Assembly: GCA_008933995.1 (NCBI GenBank)
Contig: WARS01000010.1
Span: 13,999,210 to 14,063,209, forward strand
Length of the DNA stretch: 64,000 bases
Direction: 5' to 3'
DNA from: Datnioides undecimradiatus
Taxonomy: Eukaryota > Chordata > Actinopteri > Lobotiformes > Datnioididae
In this document: positions 38,488 to 46,740 of the stretch, piece by piece
Numbering within the stretch: position 1 is the first letter of the stretch
Layout of the letters: the number at the start of each line of letters is the position of its first letter
The notes under the pieces: generated by a model
Told to the model about the DNA's origin: nothing
The model's database searches: none
The model's input: only the letters and a program-made list of their open reading frames with translations
Made by a program: the position numbers and the translations under genes

Positions 38488-40697
38488 TATTACTATTATT
38501 ACTATAACAAGCTTATGTATATCTGTTAACACACATTAGCCTGCTCAGTGATTCGTAACACACTCCTGCCCCCTGTTTATTGGTTTGGGTTAATGTTCAT
38601 GGCTCTGGCCTAAAGCCCCCAGCATAGTGATGTGTTAATGCACGGTTCAGTTCTGATTCCTGCATGCCGTTTTGATTTATAGCCATCTGACACAGCCTGA
38701 TAACTTATCTGTTTAGAGGGTGTCTCCTCTCTCTGTACCTGCTCCTTCTACACACCTCTCACTCCTCTCTCAGCTCTCCTGTAAATCTCGTGTGTGTTCT
38801 CTGCTGTTCTCTCTTCTGTTTCTTGTCTTAAATATCCTTGTCCCCAGTGTTAACTTTGTGTTTTTCTAATTGTCTGCTCTCTCTCCACCTTACCCTCTCT
38901 CCTCCTGCCTGCCTGTGGCTCTAATGCAGGAGTGTACGGCGATGTGCAGAGGGTGAAAATCCTTTACAATAAGAAGGACAGCGCTCTCATTCAGATGTCG
39001 GACGCCAACCAGGCCCAGCTAGGTGAGCACACGTCATACCCAGCTAGCGAAGCCCTTCATCTCTCTGATGCCCGTGGTTGTGTTTGGCTTATTTGTGAGG
39101 GAGGAGAGATTCCACGGTGATCAGCTGTCGTCAGAATCTTTGTTCCTGTGGGAATGTTCACATTACTAGTTTATTATTCACTGTCTTTACAATCAAAAGT
39201 GCTTCTATATATGTTGACTGCTATTAACGCTAATTACGCCAGTTCTGGTTAGTCACGTCTCAGTTAAAGGTGCCATGTGTATAAGCTGAGGTGATGACCG
39301 TCTGACTGACTCACTGTCCTGTAACATGAGGGGTTGGTAAGCTCACAGCTGCTGTGTAACCAGCATGTACAGGACTGGAAAAGGTGGCTGGTCAGCTAAT
39401 GCTAGATTGGTTATTGACTCACAGACCCACCACACTGCAGCTGAGAGTCAGCTTGTCAGTGTGTAGAAAAACAGATGCAGTGGGAGTGAACGTGAAGGAG
39501 TGTGACTAAATAAGGAGATAATGGATTTGTACAAAGATGTCCGTTGTTAAACAGCACCTTTCTGAAAACATCATTATTCCCAAGTCAGGTGACATTAAAC
39601 ACTGCTTGTTATTTTATGACTGGGTCAACTTTCATCTGTGAAGTGATTTCCCTTTTTTTTTTCTATCATTGGATTTGGTTAGCACAGACACATTGAGACA
39701 TACAGACAGACGTCAGGCAGCAGCAGCAGCACCCTCAGCACTGACCGTTGTTTTCTTTCCCACGGCCGAAGCAATGAGCCACCTGAATGGCCAGAAGATG
39801 TACGGGAAGATCATCCGCGTGACGCTGTCCAAGCACCAGACGGTTGCGCTGCCTCGCGACGGCCTGGACGACCAGGGCCTCACCAAGGACTACGCCAACT
39901 CCCCACTTCACCGCTTCAAGAAACCTGGCTCCAAGAACTTCCAGAACATCTTCCCGCCGTCGGCCACCCTCCACCTCTCCAACATCCCGTAAGTACCAGG
40001 GCCACGAGCTGAGGATCAGTGATGGAGAGGACATAGAGGCAGAACCTAGAGTTGGACCCTCGTTCTGAGATATGTTTGACTACTAGACCAACTAGACCAT
40101 TGTCACACGTCACTTGTGATAGCGGGTAGAGCAGTGCAGTTCCAGGAACCATCACAGAGGTGGAACAAAAGCAGCATTGACTGTGTGGCTTCCTTCCCCA
40201 GACTGTGGTTGTAATTCCCTCAGTCCACCTCTGCTCCCGACCTGAAACAATTGGGACAATTGACAAACAAGAAACAATGGCGTCGTTACACTGGTTGATC
40301 CATGGACACACCATCAACGGTTCACTTTGTTTCCACAGACAAGACGTGACGGAGGATGACCTGCGGCTGCTCTTCTCCAACGCTGGAGGCACCGTGAAAG
40401 CGTTCAAGTTTTTCCAGTACGTAGACCGATCCTTCAGTGCAATAGGTCACATGCTCCCATGCTTAATGTGAAGAGTGTGGGACCCGGTGTGTTAGAAGAT
40501 CTAGCATGCGAGTCTTGTTTATTTTTACATTTGCTTTCCTGTAAATATTTCCTGTCGCACTTTGCAGGGATCGTAAAATGGCTCTGATCCAGATGTCCAC
40601 AGTGGAGGAGGCCATCCAGGCCTTAATCGACCTTCACAACTACAACATGGGAGGCAACCAGCACCTCAGAGTCTCCTTCTCCAAGTCCACCATTTAG
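28558..40697 (+). CDS. ptbp2: Polypyrimidine tract-binding protein 2 (nPTB), 14 coding exons
   Basis: Joined coding exons: 28558-28565, 29799-29826, 32210-32270, 34027-34199, 34683-34823, 35108-35263, 35360-35470, 35618-35828, 36130-36245, 38297-38330, 38930-39022, 39772-39988, 40339-40416, 40568-40697. They sum to 1557 nt, giving 518 residues with phases matching at every junction. The product is a nuclear RNA-binding splicing repressor that binds CU-rich RNA. RRM1 (about 54-130) starts [11 protein letters not shown]2 (about 170-245) starts [11 protein letters not shown]3 (about 326-402) starts VLLVSNLN, and RRM4 (about 443-518) starts TLHLSNIP and ends SFSKSTI. KRGSDEL and DSKKLRV near the N-terminus fit the PTB nuclear-localisation region. 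An alanine run of nine lies in the RRM2-RRM3 linker. PTBP2 rather than PTBP1 is favoured by [63 protein letters not shown] and [11 protein letters not shown]. Mammalian PTBP2 is about 531 residues, so the length is normal. Teleosts have two co-orthologues (a and b); which one this is cannot be told from the sequence alone. Confidence 0.96.
28566..29798 (+). other. ptbp2: ptbp2 intron 1
   Basis: GTAATA donor, and acceptor TTGTCTTTCAG. Bases 28730-29000 are crowded with GCTAAC, GCTAGC and TAGCATA words, a pattern often seen near teleost transcription starts. A tandem duplication of GAACGAAACAT lies near 29250-29275. No further exon is recognised. Confidence 0.75.
29799..29826 (+). CDS. ptbp2: ptbp2 coding exon 2 (28 nt)
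   Basis: Acceptor TTTCAG and donor GTGAGG bracket 28 nt that complete Gly3 and add ISDVAVGVK. Mammalian PTBP2 has IVTEVAVGVK, so this copy is one residue shorter. Too short to be found without homology, but both splice sites and both phases fit. Confidence 0.9.
29827..32209 (+). other. ptbp2: ptbp2 intron 2
   Basis: 2383 bp between donor GTGAGG and acceptor TTTTTTCTGCAG. Holds a 22-nt T run at 30279-30300. No additional conserved exon or repeat is recognised. Confidence 0.75.
32210..32270 (+). CDS. ptbp2: ptbp2 coding exon 3 (N-terminal linker)
   Basis: Sixty-one nt encoding [20 protein letters not shown] plus the first base of Asp33. RGSDEL is the conserved PTB motif following the N-terminal leader, and NSxMSS is typical of PTBP2. 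Acceptor CTGCAG, donor GTGAGT. It contributes the first half of the bipartite nuclear localisation signal (KR). Confidence 0.93.
32271..34026 (+). other. ptbp2: ptbp2 intron 3
   Basis: 1756 bp, donor GTGAGT, acceptor TGCTTTTAG. Nothing recognisable inside; open frames on either strand have no family resemblance. Confidence 0.75.
34027..34199 (+). CDS. ptbp2: ptbp2 coding exon 4 (nuclear signal and first half of RRM1)
   Basis: Encodes residues 33-90, from [14 protein letters not shown] to KGKNQ. It includes the RRM1 RNP2 strand VLHIRKLP and the helix region [21 protein letters not shown] corresponds to the mammalian SKKFKG part of the nuclear signal. Ends in phase 0 at donor GTGAGT. Confidence 0.96.
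34200..34682 (+). other. ptbp2: ptbp2 intron 4
   Basis: 483 bp, donor GTGAGT, acceptor TCTTGTTGCAG. No recognised feature inside. Confidence 0.8.
34683..34823 (+). CDS. ptbp2: ptbp2 coding exon 5 (second half of RRM1)
   Basis: Forty-seven codons, residues 91-137, [18 protein letters not shown] through [15 protein letters not shown]. Contains the RNP1 continuation AFLEM and the conserved [10 protein letters not shown] end of RRM1. Acceptor GTTGCAG, donor GTTAGT, both phase 0. Confidence 0.96.
35108..35263 (+). CDS. ptbp2: ptbp2 coding exon 6 (RRM1-RRM2 linker and RRM2 RNP2)
   Basis: Fifty-two codons, residues 138-189. The linker [14 protein letters not shown] is followed by a divergent Ser/Ala-rich stretch, then RRM2 begins [20 protein letters not shown]. 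Acceptor TTCGTAG. Homology places the 3' end after CAACAG, where the intron begins GCAGGG rather than GT; see the intron 6 entry. Confidence 0.94.
35264..35359 (+). other. ptbp2: ptbp2 intron 6, apparent GC-AG intron of 96 bp
   Basis: Exon 6 must end at the conserved VL(H/Q)Q and exon 7 starts IFSKFG. The bases at the junction read CAG|GCAGGG, so the donor dinucleotide is GC, while the acceptor TTGACAG is ordinary. GC donors are a known minor class of U2 introns and usually have a strong CAG on the exon side, as here. The only in-frame GT alternative, at 35252, would delete four conserved residues. Confidence 0.8.
35360..35470 (+). CDS. ptbp2: ptbp2 coding exon 7 (RRM2 core)
   Basis: Thirty-seven codons, residues 190-226, [20 protein letters not shown] through NAQQAKL. 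It contains the RRM2 RNP1-like strand [10 protein letters not shown]. Donor GTACGA. Confidence 0.96.
35618..35828 (+). CDS. ptbp2: ptbp2 coding exon 8 (end of RRM2 and linker), two possible donors
   Basis: Seventy codons plus one base, residues 227-296. [29 protein letters not shown] and DKSRDYTRP close RRM2; the linker continues [14 protein letters not shown]. Two donors in the same phase lie 12 nt apart: G|GTAAGA after 35816 and CAG|GTAGAT after 35828. The distal one adds Gly-Lys-Ile-Pro and gives LLGKIPGALNPL, closer to the mammalian linker ending VPGALSPL. The proximal one gives LLGALNPL and a 514-residue protein. Confidence 0.93.
35829..36129 (+). other. ptbp2: ptbp2 intron 8
   Basis: 301 bp from the distal donor, acceptor TCCTGCCAG. 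AT-rich; no further exon seen. Confidence 0.75.
36130..36245 (+). CDS. ptbp2: ptbp2 coding exon 9 (alanine-rich linker and RRM3 RNP2)
   Basis: Residues 297-335: GALNPLS, nine alanines, [10 protein letters not shown], then [10 protein letters not shown], the first strand of RRM3. The alanine run uses GCG, GCA and GCT, so it is not a pure trinucleotide repeat. It replaces the AIPN-polyAla segment of mammalian PTBP2. Ends in phase 0 at donor GTCAGT. Confidence 0.95.
36246..38296 (+). other. ptbp2: ptbp2 intron 9 with long pyrimidine tracts
   Basis: 2051 bp. From about 36890 the + strand is strongly C/T-biased; it is nearly pure pyrimidine in many runs between 37860 and 38296, with repeated TCTCTC, TTCTC, CCCTCC and TCTT words. 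These are the kinds of element PTB proteins bind. The tract ends at the weak acceptor CTCTAAAG of the 34-nt exon. A short CA run lies at about 36257-36273. No convincing extra exon was found. Confidence 0.8.
38297..38330 (+). CDS. ptbp2: ptbp2 coding exon 10: 34-nt regulated exon
   Basis: Encodes [11 protein letters not shown] plus the first base of Gly347, in RRM3. It is exactly 34 nt, the length of mammalian PTBP2 exon 10 and PTBP1 exon 11. Those exons are repressed by PTB proteins, and skipping them targets the mRNA to NMD. Acceptor CTCTAAAG is weak and lies at the end of a long pyrimidine tract; donor GTATGT is followed within 15 nt by a (CT)n tract. Skipping would join exon 9 to exon 11 out of frame and reach TGA at 38954-38956. 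Confidence 0.95.
38345..38393. repeat. (CT)n-rich tract beside the regulated exon
   Basis: Runs of CT interrupted by CA, CCTTT and similar. It lies 14 nt after the 34-nt exon and is a probable PTB-binding platform as well as a microsatellite. Confidence 0.85.
38447..38504. repeat. (ATT)n trinucleotide repeat
   Basis: About 19 ATT units, the last few interrupted by ACT; in intron 10 of ptbp2. Confidence 0.9.
38930..39022 (+). CDS. ptbp2: ptbp2 coding exon 11 (RRM3 core)
   Basis: Residues 347-377, [20 protein letters not shown] through NQAQL, with the RNP1 strand DSALIQM. Starts in phase 1 to complete Gly347. In the frame produced by skipping exon 10 it meets TGA after eight codons. Donor GTGAGC. 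Confidence 0.96.
39023..39771 (+). other. ptbp2: ptbp2 intron 11
   Basis: 749 bp. The last part before exon 12 is open in the exon's frame. A CAG at 39736-39738 is a possible in-frame upstream acceptor, but its pyrimidine tract is poor. The acceptor supported by homology is CGGCCGAAG, preceded by TTGTTTTCTTTCCC. Confidence 0.75.
39772..39988 (+). CDS. ptbp2: ptbp2 coding exon 12 (end of RRM3, linker, start of RRM4)
   Basis: Residues 378-449, [40 protein letters not shown] and [17 protein letters not shown], to the RRM4 RNP2 strand TLHLSNI. The short RRM3-RRM4 linker is the most conserved part of PTB proteins and packs the two domains together. Donor GTAAGT splits Pro450. Confidence 0.97.
39989..40338 (+). 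other. ptbp2: ptbp2 intron 12
   Basis: 350 bp, donor GTAAGT, acceptor TTGTTTCCACAG. No other feature recognised. Confidence 0.8.
40339..40416 (+). CDS. ptbp2: ptbp2 coding exon 13 (RRM4)
   Basis: Residues 450-475, [20 protein letters not shown] then KAFKFF, with the first two bases of Gln476. [11 protein letters not shown] is the PTBP2-type sequence. Donor GTACGT. Confidence 0.96.
40568..40697 (+). CDS. ptbp2: ptbp2 coding exon 14 (end of RRM4 and stop)
   Basis: Residues 476-518, beginning [20 protein letters not shown], the RNP1 strand region, and ending [11 protein letters not shown], the invariant PTB C-terminus. Stop TAG at 40695-40697. Acceptor TTTGCAG. Confidence 0.97.
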
Positions 40698-41054
40698 GAA
40701 CCTGAGCGGTGAACTGGTGAACTGGCAGCGCCGGGGTTTTGCTGTCAGACACCTCTGAGACTGTGTCCGGACACTGGGGGGGACCACAGTGATGAATCCG
40801 TTTTGTTGTTGGGGTTTTGTTGATTCTGTCATTCCTTGAGAGAGACTGGAACCTTTGACTTTCATCCTTTTTTTTTTTTTAAAAGAGAAGAATTGAGTAC
40901 GTTGCAGATACTGGATCCTCCCAGCTATCCTTAACCGTACCTCTGTATTTTTATGTCAGACACAACATTGACATGGTTGATTGTCCCCCTGTACGATAGT
41001 TTGATGTAGATCAGTGTTGAGTTCTTGATTTAGTTGAAAAGATACAGTAATTAT

Positions 41055-41062
41055 GTGCCTTA
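41055..41062 (+). promoter_or_regulatory. ptbp2: miR-124 8-mer seed match in 3' UTR
   Basis: GTGCCTTA pairs with nucleotides 2-8 of miR-124 and has A opposite position 1, so it is a full 8-mer site. miR-124 silences PTBP1 during neuronal differentiation in mammals. Its use on this PTBP2-type gene is inference. Confidence 0.5.
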
Positions 41063-41535
41063 CTTGACAATATCAACTGTTTCTACAGCTGGACATGTTT
41101 ATTAATTCCCCTCCTATGCTTTTGGGGCACATTGGTGTTGGATGTATTCGGAGGGTTGTGAGAATGCGAGCTGTTTCGTCATCCTCCCGACATTACTGCA
41201 GTTTCTGAAGCTCAGCCGTCATCCAGGCGTAGCTTTTTGTTTTGTTCCAGAGTTTTACAGCAGCCTGTGACAGGCGGTTTAACTTGAATTCCATTATTCC
41301 ACAGGGTTATTCAGCGCAGGGTCGTTCTCCCGGTTTTGATTTGACGTGACATCACATATCACGCCGCGGCTTGTGGCTAAATATTTCTTTACCTGTGTTT
41401 TTGAAGCCTTCCAAGCTTTTCCCATAGCAGTGAGGTGTAATTGTCAGTGACAATGGTTTTCTAAGCATGTATAGTGATGATAGGATCTCACATCAGAAAG
41501 TGTTGCATGCTGTGGAAGCAGTTAGAAGATGAGTC

Positions 41536-41543
41536 CACTGTGA
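41536..41543 (+). promoter_or_regulatory. ptbp2: miR-128 8-mer seed match in 3' UTR
   Basis: CACTGTGA matches positions 2-8 of brain-enriched miR-128 plus the position-1 A. A single 8-mer can occur by chance; it lies 50 nt before the miR-133/miR-9/miR-124 cluster. Confidence 0.35.
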
Positions 41544-41586
41544 TTTCATTGTCATGTGACAGTTTACTCGAGAGGGCTACTCAGTT

Positions 41587-41607
41587 GGACCAAAGTTTCT
41601 GTGCCTT
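41587..41607 (+). promoter_or_regulatory. ptbp2: Overlapping miR-133 / miR-9 / miR-124 seed matches in 3' UTR
   Basis: GGACCAAA at 41587-41594 is an 8-mer match to miR-133. ACCAAAG at 41589-41595 is a 7-mer match to miR-9 sharing the same bases. GTGCCTT at 41601-41607 is a second miR-124 7-mer. miR-133 is known to repress nPTB in mammalian muscle differentiation. The 14-nt spacing between the miR-133 and miR-124 seeds falls in the range where neighbouring sites cooperate. Confidence 0.5.
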
Positions 41608-41765
41608 TAGTGTTCCTTTAATTCATTTTAACAAAAAAAAAAGCATTTGAAGACACTGAAATGTTGCATTTCAGGGAAAATGCTCCGAATTTTAAGTGTT
41701 GAGTTATTCCCTTTTTTTAACGATCCAACAGGACCTCTGACTCTGATTCGAGGTGTTTGCTCAGA

Positions 41766-41771
41766 AATAAA
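41766..41771 (+). terminator. ptbp2: Candidate proximal poly(A) signal AATAAA
   Basis: AATAAA followed by a T-rich stretch (TATTTTTTTCTTCC) suited to cleavage-factor binding. About 1.07 kb after the stop codon. All listed microRNA sites lie upstream of it and would be kept in either 3' UTR form. Confidence 0.5.
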
Positions 41772-41966
41772 ACTTCTGTATATTTTTTTCTTCCAAGTCC
41801 AATTTTCTACAGTTCAAAATGTACGGATTTGGTATAGTTCTGAAGAGGCACAATTAAAGGCTGAATTATTTTCTAACAAGGGGAGGTGCGACTTGGTTTC
41901 CTGCTTTTTGAGTTTTCCCTCTCACGGTCTCTCTTGTGTATTCTGCATTACGTCTGTAGCATGCCT

Positions 41967-41972
41967 AATAAA
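41967..41972 (+). terminator. ptbp2: Candidate distal poly(A) signal AATAAA
   Basis: AATAAA followed within 30 nt by a T/C- and GT-rich region (CTGTTCTGTAGCTC and a CTCTCTCTCTGTTCTG run). Best candidate for the main 3' end near 41985-41995. Confidence 0.55.
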
Positions 41973-41994
41973 ACTGTTCTGTAGCTCTGCATTC

Positions 41995-44900
41995 ACCTCC
42001 TCTCTCTCTGTTCTGTCCGCTCCGCTCACTTCTGAAACCATCTTCAGTCCCAGGGTGGGAAGGAAGCCAAAATTCATTTTGGAGCCACTTGAAAACAGGC
42101 TCTAATAAGCCAGATTGAGCCCTGTGATGGTACTAATTCACAAGACAAGAAGTACATTTTGTTGATGCGTTTCCCACCCTGCCAACTGACACAATCTATT
42201 CCTTTGATGTCTTGCTCTTCTCTCCTCTGGTAGTCACCTATTTTCTAATCAGTCTCTAAGGGCCTCTGCTCTCCTAACAATCTATCTGATCTATCTACTT
42301 GCTCTCACACCTTTATCAATTACATAAATGGCCTCAGTTGTCATTTTTCCAGGCTTTCTGCGTTTTACACCGCTGCCAGCTTTGGAGCATCTTTTGAGCG
42401 AAACCGCTACAGGCACGAGGACAGATAATGGGACGCGTTAAGCCAATTAAAGCTGTATTCTGTTGCTGCAGGATGCTGCTGAGCATCAGAGCGGGCTGCT
42501 GCTCAGAATCTCAGGTATTTAGGATGCAGCTTTGCTCTGGGAGGAATATAAACACTGACCGTAAACACTACTCAGACCTACATCAGAGAGAGATCGGAAC
42601 ACTTGTCACAGGCAGCTGTTCTGGAGAAAGACCTTAAATACATTCGGAGCTGACGCTTTGATGCCAAAGGACAACAATAGTACATCTTTACTTTCAACAC
42701 CATTAATCCGACCCTGTTCATACACCTCTGCTCTGGTGGAGCTGAGGCTAAACGTCCCTGTACAAACCGTCACAAGGACAAACCGTTACAGCCTGTTCGC
42801 ACACCCAGAGCTCTGCGTTGACAGTGATGACGCCGAGGTTGTGTCTCTGGTGGTATTTCAGGGATTTGGAGACTTCCAGCGTCTTGAAAGTTAACATTTT
42901 ACAAAGATAAACCCCGGGGTCCCTCGGCTCTGTGGTAGCAGCTTTCAGCAAACTCTTGCTTTCACAGGGTGCAACTTTACTGTTTGGCTCATCAGCCTGG
43001 TTTCCAGCGGCTGCAGGCGTCTGTGTTCAGTCAAGAAGCTCAGATAAACACTGTCCACTGCAGTGGGTATTAAACATTTAGTCTTTTGACACTGCAGGAC
43101 TTTGAGATGTAAAGACAGAGCAGCAACAGTGTAAATGTCACGGTTGTTCCATCAGTGTGTTGATGGGAGAAAATGGGTTATTATTGGATATTAAATTAGA
43201 AATACTCAACATCCTTACAGCTTATAGTCAGCACACCTCCTCATAATGAGCCTTCTAGCTCCGTTCATTGTTAACCAATCACATTCAACACCGGGCCTGT
43301 AGGTAAATGTGATACAGCTGCCATCAGTGTGAGAGGTTCTGCTGCTGCTGTCTCTGTAGGATTTGCCTGGACGTTCCGGGGGGTTGCATTTGGATGGATT
43401 CCATGGATCACATGTCATTCACATGGTGGAGACTAAACTAAAGCTTAAAGGAGCATGATCATTGGATGTGCGGTCGTCATGTGGACACAGACAACACTCT
43501 ATCCCCTGGCTGCGCAGACATGTCAGAAGTGATAACTAACAGTTCCATAAGTTTAGTGTTAAATCTGTGGAGAACTCGGCTTTGAAGCGAACAATCACAG
43601 ACTTCCCCATTAGGTCATGTTACACCCCAAAAGATACACTGTATAAATCATATGTATATAACAGTTACTTTGTCCTTTCAGTGTGGGCTTGTGTATTAAA
43701 TACTAATACAGTTCTTGTTACAGTCTTGTCTTCAGTCCTGCTGTCTTTAGCTTCACCTGTCTGCAGCCTCATTATGCAGGAATCAAACAACTGAAATCTG
43801 CATGTTTCTGACTAGATGTTGCCTTCCTGCACCTTAAATGATGTACATCCCACACTTCTTAGCCGACCTACTGCTGTATCTGCAAGTATGGTGTTTGAAC
43901 TGAGCAGGCATCTAACAACATACCCAACAACAACGCGTCGCTTTGTCGACAAACTGCTGCTGCTGCACGTGATCGTCCTTTGCGTCCCTGACGAAGTAGC
44001 CTGAAGTGACGCATCAGCATATAGTAGCTAATAGTGAGGGCTGCCACACTGAGTTTCTCTAGTTATTTAGGAATGGTCACTAAAAGCCAGAGCAGCTCAA
44101 ACAGTGTCATTGAGACTGGATAACGCAGGTGGAGCCCATCAAATGGAAACAGCAGGCCGGTTCTTATCTTCAGCGGGGCTCCGGTGGTGGGAGGCGGAGT
44201 CAGTCGGTCCAGCTTGAAACACCCTGACGCTGGCATTATGTGTCATTCACGATCTGCTGACTTTGGCTTTTACTGAAACTCTGCAACTGAATAAGTTGCC
44301 ACGAAACTCTGTACGCACATTGATTCTTCTCACGATGAACTTTAGTAACCATGGTGATCCTCAAAGCTTTTACAGTGGATAGAAAAAGTCACATACATTA
44401 CTGCTTAGTGTATTTAGATATCACCGTCTGCTTATTTAGGGTGAACACATATTTCCATGTGGTTAATGGACACTACAGTGTACAGTGGTAAGCGCAGCAG
44501 TGCAGAGCAGGTTCGCTTTCAGATGACAGAGTTCCACACCAATCAAGTATCAGCTGTTCAGACAGGCGAGAGTAACGTCAGTCAGTAATGGCACAAGGCA
44601 CTAGCCAATGAACCGCTCTGGTGAAATGAACCCGCTCATTAAGCCGTGTGACGTTGACAGCTTTATTCATTGTACGTGGCAGGCCCTGCAGCACTGAAAT
44701 AAATGAATCAATAAATAATTAATACAAACGTAATCACGGTGTAATGAAAAATAACCTCTCACCCTGTTAGCTACAGTGTAATGCTACACAGCTCCTTCAG
44801 GAGAAATTGAAATTTCATGTTGGCTGAGTCCTCGCACTTGTGTGACTCCTTGACCCTTGCCCTAACACCACAACCACAGGGCCCAAGGTCATTGTGTTTA

Positions 44901-46635
44901 GCTGGATGCAGTGTAATGTGCTGCACACTCCTGCTCCCGTTGTCTTTCCCCCTGCTGCGCGCATGTCTCCACTCTCTCTAAAAGCACAGTCATTCTCATT
45001 GTGTTATATTAGTGGCTAATGTTAGCCGTGCTAGCACCTACAGCTTGCTCTTCCTTGCAGGTTGATATGGTTTTGCATTGCTCCAGTTGAGTGTATGCAG
45101 TTTCTTCAGGTACCGTGTATTTTCCTGATCGCAGTACAGTCAACCTGAGCTGGTTTTACAAGTCGTCACCTTCTCTACCTCAGTGGTTAACATTTAGGTC
45201 TTGGCATGATGATGCACACGCAATATATTTTTGCTATTTTTAAAAGACAAAGATGACCATCTATTGAGGATTGACCTCACTGGGTAGCATTGTAGCAGTA
45301 ATATTAATAGTCTAATATGTAATAAACTTTAAGTTCTTCATACCCTTAGTTTGTCATGTCTTATTGTTTGTGATGCGGTCAGTTTATAGGTGCACTACCA
45401 CAGTGGACAGTGGGGAATGTTGGGATATACTAACTAGCGATTCAGAGCAGCATTAAGATGAGTGTGCATCATCTGTCGGCTCTCCACACATGTTGCTTTT
45501 CCTTCCCCATTAAATATTAACAATGCAGATTTGTTGTGTGTCCTCGGGCAGGGAGTGTCTTCTGCGGTCACCGTACAGCGTCTGTGTCCAGTCTGTATGA
45601 AATTTCATTACGACGTGCGTTCAGTGAAAGGCCGCGCATAATTCCCGGCATGTGGGATCTGATAGTCAGGGAAGCGCAGAAGTAAACTTCCATATAAACA
45701 ACAGTTCAGACCCCGCAGGGTTGAACCCCTGATGATTGCCGTCAACCACCGAGGTTCAATTTGTGTCCAGCTCTAAATGACTGAAAATGATGAAGTTGCT
45801 GCCGATGTGTTGATGTAAGCAGGTGTTGCTCCATCAGGGACCAGACCCATCGGCATGACTTTGCGATGATGGACGCCCTGTCAGGCGTTGTCTGATGAAG
45901 ATGACGCTCCACGGTCAGGCCCTGGGACCGGGCAGATGACCTGATCCATCATCACGCAGACACGCCGTTGCTTACGACCAAAGAGAGGGGCTTTTATTTT
46001 GCAAGCTTTCAATGGAAGTGTTTGCGTCCTGGATCCCGCTCTCTAAACAAAAATGACATGATGTATCAAGGCAGAGGGGCAGAGCCAATCAATAGCTAGT
46101 CTGGCCAATGCATCACCAGGGCAGGACACTGTTATCCTGCTCTCCATCACTGTGCTCATAGATGCTACAACTAAGGCTTCTCTCATGTGTTTAACTCCCT
46201 CATGGCTTTCACTTCCATATTCTTGAAATGTTAGTAAGGACATAAAGATCTGTTGGAGGCAAGAAACCCTCCAGTTCTGCATGAAGACACAACATTTTAT
46301 CTGGTTATGTGCATTTTGTGACACTGAACGGTCCATTTGCTCAGCTTCTGTATTTCTTTGTAGTTTTAAGATACTGCTTGTAAAGTATTTCAGTTAAAAA
46401 GGCTGAAATTAAAACATGCAGTTCATTTATTTATGTTCAGATGAGGATTTTAATAATATACATTGCAGAACAGTTTCGATTAGCTCAAGATCAATTGCTT
46501 CTCGGCACGTACTTTAGGCTCCTCATATCTCACAACTTTGTCTTCCCAGCTTTCCCCTACCATTCATCATCTCACGACACCCTCAGCTTTATCTGGCGAC
46601 ACCTTAGAGGGACCCAGCCTAAACTGTGTTAACTG
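41995..46635. other. Intergenic downstream of ptbp2, no gene recognised
   Basis: No exon recognised. Three AATAAA-like words cluster at 44696-44722 with TAATTAATAC. The section 45520-45720 is unique and might be conserved noncoding DNA. Open frames up to 97 codons (46043-46336 -) have no motif. Confidence 0.5.
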
Positions 46636-46740
46636 TAAGCAGATAAAACTAGCTCCACCTGGCTCAAAACGATGCAGTTCATCCAGGTTGCCAATGATGC
46701 GTCAGTATAAACCAATAATGTCAGCGCCAGTGCATCGTAC
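46636..46740 (+). repeat. Possible tail of a dispersed teleost repeat
   Basis: Reads CTGTAAGCAGATAAAACTAG, CTCCACCTGG, then AATGATGCGTCAGTATAAAC and CAATAATGTC. This resembles a repeat tail common in percomorphs (ACTAGCTCCACCT ... GATGCATCAGTA ... CAATAAT). Weakly supported. Confidence 0.35.

Larger units (their letters stand above)
38331..38929 (+). other. ptbp2: ptbp2 intron 10 with CT and ATT repeats
   Basis: 599 bp. The CT-rich tract at 38345-38400 directly follows the regulated exon's donor and, with the upstream tract, sandwiches the exon between potential PTB sites. An ATT trinucleotide repeat with a few ACT units covers 38447-38504. Further CTCT-rich segments lie at 38720-38920, before acceptor TAATGCAG. 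Confidence 0.85.
40698..41990 (+). other. ptbp2: ptbp2 3' UTR
   Basis: Follows the stop codon and runs to the region of the second AATAAA. Contains a T run at 40869-40880, an A run at 41632-41642, a Pumilio-like TGTATATT near 41776, and several microRNA seed matches listed separately. The far end depends on which poly(A) signal is used. Confidence 0.7.
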
